A DNA stretch of 64,000 nt from CAZTUH01 sp964616175 (GTDB lineage: Bacteria > Pseudomonadota > Gammaproteobacteria > Burkholderiales > Burkholderiaceae_B): assembly GCA_964616175.1 (NCBI GenBank), contig CAZTUH010000003.1, positions 62,001 to 126,000 of the forward strand, read 5' to 3'. A program made the translations under genes and the position numbers. The notes under the pieces were generated by a model that was not told the DNA's origin, searched no databases, and was given only the letters and a program-made list of their open reading frames with translations. Positions 16,165-23,872 of this stretch are shown here, one piece after another (positions within the stretch are counted from its first letter, which is position 1; each line of letters starts with the position of its first letter).

Positions 16165-18027
16165 ATGGTGCAATTATTGCAGATATCTGAACCTAAAAAA
16201 AATTCGGTTGTTTCAGAAAAAATTTTTGCTGGCATTGATTTCGGAACAACTAACTCTCTTATTGCATTGATAAGAAGTGGTGCTCTTGAACTTTTTGCTG
16301 ATTCTAGTGGAAGGTTTTTATTACCATCAGTAGTGCATTATTCTGGAAAAGGTGAGATATTAGTTGGCTATGATGCAAAGCTTTATAAAGATTCTGATCC
16401 ACTCAACACATTCTTTTCAATTAAAAGATTCTTAGCTCGATCATCTGAGGACATTAATAAGTCTCTATCTCCATACGAATTTTCCAACAATTCATCTGGG
16501 TTAGTACAACTGCATACAACTCATCATGAGGTTTTAAGTCCCATTGAAATTTCATCAAAGATTTTCTTAGAATTGAAAAAAAGAGCTAGAGCAGCTCTTT
16601 GCAGAGAATTAGATGGGGCTGTTGTAACTGTCCCAGCCTATTTTGATCACAATCAAAGACAAGCAATACATGATGCGGCAAGTCTAGCTGGTTTAAATGT
16701 TGTGCGGTTGCTTAATGAACCTACTGCTGCTGCAATTGCTTATGGTTTGAATAAAGATGAAATAGAAGGAATATATGCAGTATATGATTTGGGAGGTGGA
16801 ACGTTTGATATTTCAATTTTATCTATAAAAAATGGGGTTTTCGAAGTTCTAGCTACAGGAGGAGATGCTGAATTAGGTGGAGATGATTTTGATTGTGCAA
16901 TCGCTGATTTCTTTTCTCAGTTTTATTCAAATACTACTTTTTCCTTATCGGATCGAAGGGTTTTGCTATTAAAAGCTAAGGAATTGCGAGAAATCTTATC
17001 ATGTTCTGATCATGCGAATGTAAAAATGAAAACAGACGAAAATAAGATTCTTGATCTTGCTCTAACCTCTGACGATTTAGAAAATATAATTTTTCCACTA
17101 ATCAAAAGGACTATTAATTGCGTGAAATGCGTAATGCTTGATGCTGGTTTACATTTTAAAGATATTCGAAATGTGATTATGGTAGGTGGAACAACGAGAA
17201 TGCCTCTGATTCAAAAGTTTGTAGGAACCGTTTTTGATACTGTCCCGCTTACAGATATTAATCCAGAACAAGTTGTAGCTATTGGAGCAGCCTTGCAAGC
17301 AAATTTATTGGTTTCGGAAAATAGTGAAAGAAATTCAAGGAAAAATTGGACCTTATTGGATGTTTCTCCATTGTCACTTGGAATAGAAACAATGGGAGGA
17401 TTAGTTGAACACATTATTTCCAGAAATACAACTATTCCAACGGTTCAATCAAAAGAATTTACAACTTTTAAAGATGGTCAAACTGCAATACATATACATG
17501 TATTACAAGGTGAACGCGAATTTGTTAAAGACTGTCGATCTTTAGCAAAATTCGATTTGAAAAATATTCCTCCAATGCCAGCAGGTGCTATTCGTGTTTG
17601 TGTGGTATTTAAAATTGATGCAAATGGCATATTAAGAATCTCAGCTCAAGAAACAATTACAGGAGAAAAATCAAGTATTTCTATTAATCCCTACCATGGA
17701 TTATCTGTGAGTAAAATTAAAAAAGCACTTATTGATAAAAAGAAAAACCATGATTTGGATTCTAAAATGAAAGATCTCATTGAATTGCAAATAGAACTTA
17801 AGAAATTGATCGGATCGGTTGAAAATTCCCTAAAATTTGATCTTGATTTATTAAATCATAGAGAATATGAACATGTTAAATCTTCATTGAAAAAGGCAGA
17901 AAATATAAAAAATGGCGAAGATATTCACGCACTTCGCAAATCCATAGATTCTTTAGCCCAGGCTATGGAAATTTTCTCTTTTAATCGAATAAACCGCAGT
18001 ATCTATACTTCTATTTCAGAAAGCTAG
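16165..18027 (+). CDS. hscA: Fe-S protein assembly chaperone HscA (Hsp70 family)
   Basis: Specialised Hsp70 that releases clusters from IscU. The 620-residue protein has the ATPase signatures GIDFGTTNSL, VYDLGGGTFDIS and VMVGGTTRMP, then a substrate domain (DVSPLSLGIETMGG) and a helical lid. HscA rather than DnaK is indicated by length, lack of the DnaK acidic tail and position between hscB and fdx. Confidence 0.97.
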   Translation: MVQLLQISEPKKNSVVSEKIFAGIDFGTTNSLIALIRSGALELFADSSGRFLLPSVVHYSGKGEILVGYDAKLYKDSDPLNTFFSIKRFLARSSEDINKSLSPYEFSNNSSGLVQLHTTHHEVLSPIEISSKIFLELKKRARAALCRELDGAVVTVPAYFDHNQRQAIHDAASLAGLNVVRLLNEPTAAAIAYGLNKDEIEGIYAVYDLGGGTFDISILSIKNGVFEVLATGGDAELGGDDFDCAIADFFSQFYSNTTFSLSDRRVLLLKAKELREILSCSDHANVKMKTDENKILDLALTSDDLENIIFPLIKRTINCVKCVMLDAGLHFKDIRNVIMVGGTTRMPLIQKFVGTVFDTVPLTDINPEQVVAIGAALQANLLVSENSERNSRKNWTLLDVSPLSLGIETMGGLVEHIISRNTTIPTVQSKEFTTFKDGQTAIHIHVLQGEREFVKDCRSLAKFDLKNIPPMPAGAIRVCVVFKIDANGILRISAQETITGEKSSISINPYHGLSVSKIKKALIDKKKNHDLDSKMKDLIELQIELKKLIGSVENSLKFDLDLLNHREYEHVKSSLKKAENIKNGEDIHALRKSIDSLAQAMEIFSFNRINRSIYTSISES

Positions 18028-18050
18028 CAAGATTGAGTAGTTATATATAT

Positions 18051-18389
18051 ATGCCTAAACTAACAGTATTACCCCACCCCGAATTATGTCCAGACGGGGC
18101 AGTGATAGAAAATATCCCAATGGGTATTCCTATTTGTCGTGTGTTGCTTTCAAATAATATTGAAATAGAACATGCTTGTGAACTTTCTTGTGCTTGCACT
18201 ACATGTCATGTCATAGTCAGGGAAGGCATTGAATCACTTAATACAGCTACAGAAGACGAAGAGGATTTACTAGATAAAGCATGGGGCTTATGTCCAAGTT
18301 CACGTTTATCATGTCAAGCCTTGGTGTCGAATCTTGATTTGAAGATTGAGATCCCAAAGTACAGTATAAATCACTCGAAAGAAAATTAA
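18051..18389 (+). CDS. fdx: [2Fe-2S] ferredoxin of the isc system
   Basis: Electron donor for Fe-S cluster assembly. From ATG 18051 it has 112 residues, the family size; an in-frame TTG at 18033 would add six. The adrenodoxin-type cluster ligands are C43, C49, C52 and C88 (HACELSCACTTCHV and RLSCQ). It closes the isc operon. The small iscX gene that often follows is not recognisable downstream. Confidence 0.96.
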   Translation: MPKLTVLPHPELCPDGAVIENIPMGIPICRVLLSNNIEIEHACELSCACTTCHVIVREGIESLNTATEDEEDLLDKAWGLCPSSRLSCQALVSNLDLKIEIPKYSINHSKEN

Positions 18390-18663
18390 AAGTTCATAAC
18401 AATTTATGTTATCTTTTTTTCCAAAACTTTCTTCTTATCAAGCATGGATTCAAAAATTGAATCAAAAAAAAGTCAATCTAAAAATATCAAAATAAGCTGG
18501 AATAAGAAAAACCATGTCGAGAATGAAAGATTGATGAATTGTTCAATGTATACAATAATTAAGCACAATAGGTATGCTATTGAACATCCTATTAGTAGTA
18601 AATTATTCGAATTTTAAGTTTTTCTATTTCCATTAATAAGATTTGTTGAATGAAGAATATGTC
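18390..18663. other. Spacer after fdx with a possible 57-codon ORF (18444-18617)
   Basis: No known gene is recognised in this stretch. ATG 18444 opens a 57-codon frame on the + strand starting MDSKIESKKSQSKNIKISW and ending at TAA 18617. It has no clear ribosome-binding site, no resemblance to IscX and a lysine/asparagine-rich composition expected of chance AT-rich sequence. It could be a degraded small gene; I do not assign a function. Confidence 0.2.
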
Positions 18664-19095
18664 TTATTTAAAAGAAAATGGTTGAACTACTACAAAGTTT
18701 ACTATCAGAACAAGCAGAAATAGTGGAATTTCATTAAACCAACGATAGAAAATATGTGAATGGATATTTCGATTTTTCTGGAAGTTTTTTAGAAATGATC
18801 CACAAATATGATTATAAATAACAGTCATTAAAACAATAGATAGTTTTAGATGCATCCAACCTTGTTTTTGTCCAATGCCATAAACAAAAAACATCCAAAA
18901 ACCTGATCCCAAAGCAGGCACGGATATAATGTTAGTAAAACGATAAAGATTTCTAGCCATTTTTAATAAAGTAGATTTCACATCATCATTAGATGATTGC
19001 GATAAATATACAAAGATTCTAGGCAAATAGAATAGTCCTGAAAACCAAGAAATAACTAGAACTATATGAAAGACTTTAAAAAAAAGGAAATTCAT
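18664..19095 (-). CDS. hemJ: HemJ-like membrane protoporphyrinogen oxidase (UPF0093/CopD-like)
   Basis: Small integral membrane protein, 143 residues and about four transmembrane helices. The N-terminal FKVFHIVLVISWFSGLFYLP with H10, and GWMHLKLSIV with H82 and K84, are signature stretches of the HemJ family, which oxidises protoporphyrinogen IX in heme synthesis. Some databases label such proteins only CopD family or hypothetical. It lies about 40 bases downstream of mdh on the same strand. The function is by family recognition. Confidence 0.75.
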   Translation of the reverse strand: MNFLFFKVFHIVLVISWFSGLFYLPRIFVYLSQSSNDDVKSTLLKMARNLYRFTNIISVPALGSGFWMFFVYGIGQKQGWMHLKLSIVLMTVIYNHICGSFLKNFQKNRNIHSHIFYRWFNEIPLFLLVLIVNFVVVQPFSFK

Positions 19096-19134
19096 AAACG
19101 GAATTTTGAAAATGAAACAATTAGGATCTTCCTC

Positions 19135-20160
19135 CTACAATGCTGCAGTAGAGATTTTATGCTTATTGTATTTTTGGAGAAATTCTTCAATTCCTTCACG
19201 TTCATCAAGTAATTCCCTTAAAGTAAGATCTAACATTTCCCTTGAGAAAAAATCAATTTCTAGATTCTTTACAATGCTATAAACTCCTCCATCAGAAATT
19301 ACTGGAAAACCATAAATAATTTCTTTAGGTATTCCATATGATCCATCTGAAGGGATTCCCATAGTAATCCATTTTCCATTGCTGCCTATAATCCAATCAT
19401 GCATATGATCAATAATAGCATTAGCAGCAGAGGCAGCAGAAGAAGCTCCACGGATTTTAATAATTTCTGTTCCACGGGAACTAACGCTTGGAATAAAATC
19501 ATTCCGATTCCAGATATCATTCCCTAATATATCTAATAGTCTTGAACCAGAAACTGTTGCAAACCGGTAATCAGGATACATAGATGGGGAATGATTTCCC
19601 CAGACGATCATTCTATCGATTTCATCAATTGTTTTACCAACTTTCATTGAAAGCTTTGATAAAGCTCGATTATGATCAAGTCGAAGCATTGCAGAAAAAG
19701 CTTCTGAAGGAAGATCAGGAGCTGATTTCATTGCAATGTAAGCATTCGTATTAGCAGGATTTCCTACAACTAAAACCTTTACATTCCTATTTGCAACCTC
19801 GTTAAGAGATTCTCCTTGGTTTCTAAAAATTTTTGCATTAGATTTTAACAAATCTCTACGTTCCATTCCAGGTCCTCGAGGCTGTGCTCCAATTAGAAGT
19901 GCAATCTCAGCATCTTTAAATGCTTCATTAGAATTGCTATGTATGCTCACTTCTTTTAGTAGAGGAAAAGCACAATCTTCCAATTCCATAAGTGTTCCAG
20001 ATAAAGATTTCTGCACATCTTTATCTGGAATTTCCAAGAGTTGTAGAATTATAGGTTGGTTCTTTCCAAGCATTTCACCAGAAGCAATGCGAAATAGAAG
20101 TGCATAACCAATCTGACCGGCTGCGCCGGTGACAGCAATCCGGACGGCTTTCTTGGACAT
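19135..20160 (-). CDS. mdh: Malate dehydrogenase
   Basis: NAD-dependent oxidation of malate to oxaloacetate in the TCA cycle. From ATG 20160 (MSKKAVRIAVTGAAGQIGYA) it is 341 residues, with GGAGA seven bases upstream; six more codons are open to 20178 but unlikely. The Rossmann motif GAAGQIGYALL, substrate arginines R95 and R101 (QPRGPGMERRD), D162 and catalytic H190 (WGNHSPSMYPD) are all present. It is the LDH-unlike, cytosolic-type MDH common in betaproteobacteria. It may be co-transcribed with hemJ. Confidence 0.97.
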   Translation of the reverse strand: MSKKAVRIAVTGAAGQIGYALLFRIASGEMLGKNQPIILQLLEIPDKDVQKSLSGTLMELEDCAFPLLKEVSIHSNSNEAFKDAEIALLIGAQPRGPGMERRDLLKSNAKIFRNQGESLNEVANRNVKVLVVGNPANTNAYIAMKSAPDLPSEAFSAMLRLDHNRALSKLSMKVGKTIDEIDRMIVWGNHSPSMYPDYRFATVSGSRLLDILGNDIWNRNDFIPSVSSRGTEIIKIRGASSAASAANAIIDHMHDWIIGSNGKWITMGIPSDGSYGIPKEIIYGFPVISDGGVYSIVKNLEIDFFSREMLDLTLRELLDEREGIEEFLQKYNKHKISTAAL

Positions 20161-20308
20161 AACATTTCTCCAAAACAATAATCAAAATAATCTCCAGAAA
20201 CAGCGAAAACCACTTGGGAAACAGAGGAGAATTGAAAAAAAATTCTAAAGATAATCAGGAGATCGTAGACTAAAACTGTTTATTGGTCAATATTCTTTCT
20301 GACAAGAA

Positions 20309-20338
20309 TTGAAAATAGACTAAAACAGACAATATAAA
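20309..20338 (+). promoter_or_regulatory. Candidate sigma-70 promoter with no downstream gene
   Basis: TTGAAA (20309-20314) and TATAAA (20333-20338) are separated by 18 bases. Transcription would begin near 20345 and run toward the hairpin at 20411. AT-rich sequence makes chance matches common, so support comes mainly from the paired terminator. Confidence 0.3.
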
Positions 20339-20344
20339 GTTTAT

Positions 20345-20440
20345 ATTGATAGCCTTGAAAGAAGTAGGTAATGTTCTCCTCTCTTTTGAATCTAATCATT
20401 TAGACTATTGAAATCTAAGGTGCGCCTCAGATTTTTATTT
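20345..20440 (+). ncRNA. Candidate small RNA between mdh and lysS
   Basis: Inferred from the promoter-like pair ending at 20338 and the hairpin with T-rich tail ending at 20440, on the strand opposite both neighbours. No family is recognised. It could instead be an old leader left after rearrangement or deletion of a neighbouring gene. Confidence 0.25.
20411..20440 (+). terminator. Terminator-like hairpin, + strand
   Basis: Arms AAATCTAAGG (20411-20420) and CCTCAGATTT (20425-20434) form nine pairs with one mismatch around a TGCG loop, running into TTATTT. On the opposite strand the stem is preceded, not followed, by the A/T run, so the polarity is +. No + strand gene ends here. Confidence 0.5.
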
Positions 20441-20585
20441 CATAATCTTGCTAAGTTCGCATGTATCAATTCAAAAAATAGATTAGATAGCAGATAATAG
20501 CTAGAAATGAAATAAAAGATTCATGCAAAGACTTTAAAAGAAAAATATTAGAAAGCTTTTTACATACTTGAAAAACTTATCAAAC

Positions 20586-22145
20586 CTATATGATTTCTAT
20601 TTTTTCTTTTCGCAAATGCGGAAATAGAATAACATCACGTATATTTGATTTATTTGTTATAAGCATAATTAATCGATCGATTCCTATTCCACAGCCTCCA
20701 GATGGAGGTAATCCATATTCTAAAGCTCGAATATAATCTGCATCATAGTATTTGCTACGTTCTTTGCATTTATTAGAATCTTTTGATTTGATTTGAGATA
20801 GAAATCTGCTAGCTTGGTCTTCTGGATCATTTAACTCAGAAAATCCATTAGCTATTTCTCGTCCGGCAATGAAAAGCTCAAAACGTTCTGTCGTATTCTG
20901 GAATTTGTCAGATGTCCTGGCTAGGGGAGACATTTCAACTGGATAGCCTGTAACATATGTAGGATCCCAAATATTTTGAGATATTAATTCTTCGAATAGT
21001 AATAGTTGCATTTTTGCTAGGCTTTTTTCATTAGAAGGATCTTCTCCTGAATCATCAAAATCGGGCTTAATTTTTCTAATTTCGTGGACGAGAAAAAAAA
21101 CATCCTCGATTTGAGAAATTTTATATTTGTCAGAATAATTGAGTATTGCTTCAGAAATACTAAGTCGTTTGAAAGGTTTGGATAAATCAAGCTTTCGATT
21201 CTGATAAGTAAAGCAGGAATTTCCAACAGTATTGATAGCAAGTTTTTCAATTAAACTTTCTGTAAAATCCATCATCCAATGGTAATCTGTATATGCTGCA
21301 TAAAATTCCATCATTGTAAATTCTGGATTATGATTAGGACTAATCCCTTCATTTCGAAAACTTCGATTTATCTCAAATACTCGTTCAAATCCCCCGATTA
21401 TTAATCTTTTTAAATACAACTCAGGAGCAATCCGTAAAAACATTTCCATATTGAGAGAATTATGATATGTCGAAAAAGGTTTTGCCAAAGCTCCTCCTGG
21501 AATAGTATGTAACATGGGAGTTTCTACTTCTATGAAATCAGCATCAGACATGAACTTTCTTATATAAGCTAATGCTTCGGAACGTTTCTTAAAAGTTTGA
21601 CGGCTATTCTCATTCATGATGAGGTCAATATATCTTTCTCTGTATCGAAGTTCTTGATCTGTAAGGCCATGGAACTTTTCGGGAAAGGGACGAAGCGCTT
21701 TGCATAAGAGATAAATCGAGCTTACCCGAAGAGATAACTCACCCCGATTTGTTAAAAACAAAGACCCTTCTACTCCAACAATATCTCCAATATCCAGCTG
21801 CTTGAAATCAGAATAAGGTTGAAAACCTAGCATACCTATTTCTAGGTATAACTGAATTTTTCCTGTGCTATCTTGAACTGTAGCAAAACTTGCTTTTCCC
21901 ATAATGCGTTTAAGCATGATTCTTCCAGAAATTTTGACTTCTTCTGAAAATTTTTTATCATGTTTAGAGTTATAACTATAATGAAGATTTGAAATCTTTA
22001 CATTAGGAAAAAAGTTATTTGGATAGATTACCTGCCCATTTTCTTTTTTCCGGTTTAATTTTTCTCGTCTTCGTGCGATAAGATGATGTTCATTCTTCTT
22101 TTGCAAAGTTAGAAAATCTAAAGTAATCGATTTTTTTTCAGTCAT
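20586..22145 (-). CDS. lysS: Lysyl-tRNA synthetase (class II)
   Basis: Charges tRNA-Lys. The 519-residue protein has an N-terminal OB-fold anticodon-binding domain (about 70-160, ISGRIMLKRIMGKASFATVQD). The class II catalytic core follows, with motif 2 FRNEGISPNHNPEFTMMEFY and motif 3 GCGIGIDRLIMLITN. It has a lysine/arginine-rich N-terminus. It lies downstream of prfB on the same strand, the common prfB-lysS order, with about 240 bases between. Confidence 0.97.
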   Translation of the reverse strand: MTEKKSITLDFLTLQKKNEHHLIARRREKLNRKKENGQVIYPNNFFPNVKISNLHYSYNSKHDKKFSEEVKISGRIMLKRIMGKASFATVQDSTGKIQLYLEIGMLGFQPYSDFKQLDIGDIVGVEGSLFLTNRGELSLRVSSIYLLCKALRPFPEKFHGLTDQELRYRERYIDLIMNENSRQTFKKRSEALAYIRKFMSDADFIEVETPMLHTIPGGALAKPFSTYHNSLNMEMFLRIAPELYLKRLIIGGFERVFEINRSFRNEGISPNHNPEFTMMEFYAAYTDYHWMMDFTESLIEKLAINTVGNSCFTYQNRKLDLSKPFKRLSISEAILNYSDKYKISQIEDVFFLVHEIRKIKPDFDDSGEDPSNEKSLAKMQLLLFEELISQNIWDPTYVTGYPVEMSPLARTSDKFQNTTERFELFIAGREIANGFSELNDPEDQASRFLSQIKSKDSNKCKERSKYYDADYIRALEYGLPPSGGCGIGIDRLIMLITNKSNIRDVILFPHLRKEKIEII

Positions 22146-22381
22146 TTTGGTTGAGCTTTAGAATTATTGAAATTTTGGAAACTGTCAAATCTAATGACTT
22201 TAAGGAATTATAAATCCTTACTTTTCAAAGGAATTGACCGATCCTTTGTTTCAATTATAAATCGGAAAAATGTGGTAGAAAAATTCTTAATGATGTATAA
22301 GATGATAATCGTATTATTGAAATTTGATAAAATTCAGGTTTGATTCACAATTCAAGAAAAGCTAATCAGAATCAAAAGAAA

Positions 22382-23486
22382 TTAGATTTTTTGTCTTAAA
22401 CTTTCCATGATGAAAATATCGAGATCTCCATCAAGAACACTTTGTATATTTGAGGTTTCGATTCTAGTTCTCAGATCTTTAATTCGACTTTGATCAAGAA
22501 TATATGATCGAATCTGATTGCCCCAACAAACACTGTTTTTTTCATCTTCCATTTTTTTTTGTTCAGCAATTTGATTTTGCAAACCTAGTTCATAAAGCTT
22601 AGACTTTAACATGTTCATAGCTTCATGACGATTCCTATGTTGGGAACGATCATTTTGACATTGTACAACAATCCCAGTTGGAAAATGAGTTAAACGAATA
22701 GCAGAATCTGTTTTGTTGACATGTTGTCCGCCAGCTCCACTTGCTCTATAAGTATCAACACGAATGTCTGATTGATTTATGTCAATTTTAAAAGAATGAT
22801 CAATTTCGGGATAAACAAATACACTAGCAAAAGATGTATGTCGATTCCCTGAAGAATCAAAAGGGCTTTTTCGAACTAATCGATGAACTCCAGACTCAGT
22901 GCGTAGATAACCAAAAGCATAGTCTCCTGTAATTTTTACAGTCGCTGATTTTATTCCGGTGATTTCTCCAGATGATTCTTCAAGAATCTCTGCAGAAAAA
23001 CCTTTTCGATCTGAATATCTTAGATACTGACGCAGTAACATTGAAGCCCAATCTTGGGATTCAGTTCCTCCTGCTCCTGACTGAAGATCAAGGAAGCAAT
23101 TCATAGAATCCTTTGGATTCGAAAAGATTCGGTTAAATTCTAATCTTTCTATTTCTTTTTCAAAAGCAGAAATTTCCTTTTCAATTGATTTTATGGCATA
23201 ATCATCACCCTCTGCCTCAGCTAGATTAAGAAATTCTATTGTATCTTTTATAGAATTCTTTAAGAATTTCAATTCCTTTAAAGTTTTTTCAAGAGATTTT
23301 TTCTCTTTGCCAAGATGTTGTGCTCGCTCTGGATTTTTCCAGATGTTTGGATCTTTAAGTTCGAATTTGATTAAGTGCAGACGTTCTTCTTTTTTAGAAT
23401 AGTCAAAGATACCTCCGTAAGATATATTCACGTTCCCGGCAAATATTTAATCTTCCATAAATTTGATTTCGATATTCATTATCCAT
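22382..23486 (-). CDS. prfB: Peptide chain release factor 2, with programmed +1 frameshift
   Basis: RF2 terminates translation at TGA and TAA. The coding sequence is split: ATG 23486 to 23406 (27 codons, ending ...ILRRYL), then a +1 shift skipping base 23405 and continuing from 23404 to the stop at 22382, giving 367 residues. Read without the shift, only a 349-residue frame with an unnatural N-terminus is found. The GGQ peptidyl-release motif (SGAGGQHVNK) and the SPF stop-codon recognition tripeptide (RKSPFDSSG) are intact. lysS follows it on the same strand. Confidence 0.95.
23402..23416 (-). promoter_or_regulatory. RF2 autoregulatory frameshift site
   Basis: Read on the - strand: GGAGG (23416-23412), TAT, then CTT TGA C (23408-23402). 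This is the classic RF2 slippery codon followed by in-frame TGA, with an internal Shine-Dalgarno-like GGAGG three bases upstream of CTT. When RF2 is scarce the ribosome shifts +1 and makes RF2. It implies TGA is an ordinary stop codon here. Confidence 0.95.
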
Positions 23487-23872
23487 ATTTTTAAAACCTT
23501 TAATTTTAGCAAAAAGTTAGAAAATAAATTACCTAATTATTTAAACTAAGTCTTAAAACAGCAATTTTACTCAAGAATTAATAAATTCATCATAATAAGC
23601 ATGATCACACTTCTCTATCTATTTTTCCAGATCTAAAATTTCTAAATTGCTCTTGTCGTTTATAAAGGAACTTCGAAAAAAAAAGAGTTAGGAACAAAAT
23701 TTTTTCATATATTTAATATATCTTTATGGTGACAAGAAATTCTACTTTTCTTCTGTAGGAAAAATTTGCATTTTCCTCCTTCAAATGTTAAAAATTATTC
23801 ATACTTTTCTCAGAAAATCTCATAAAAATTAGGTTTGTATAATTCTCATACTTTTTCTTGTTATTATTTCTT
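23487..23872. other. Divergent intergenic region between prfB and alaS
   Basis: About 385 bases with no credible gene on either strand, presumably holding the divergent promoters of prfB and alaS. A short hairpin, AGGAAAA/TTTTCCT around a seven-base loop, lies near 23757-23777. recJ, which often sits upstream of prfB, is not detectable even as a relic. Confidence 0.4.

Larger units (their letters stand above)
20161..20585. other. 425-base gap between mdh and lysS
   Basis: No open frame with recognisable protein similarity. It holds a plausible + strand promoter (20309-20338) and a + strand terminator-like hairpin (20411-20440), although both flanking genes are on the - strand. This arrangement suggests a small transcript of roughly 95-100 bases. 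I could not match it to 6S, 4.5S, RNase P or tmRNA. Confidence 0.4.
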
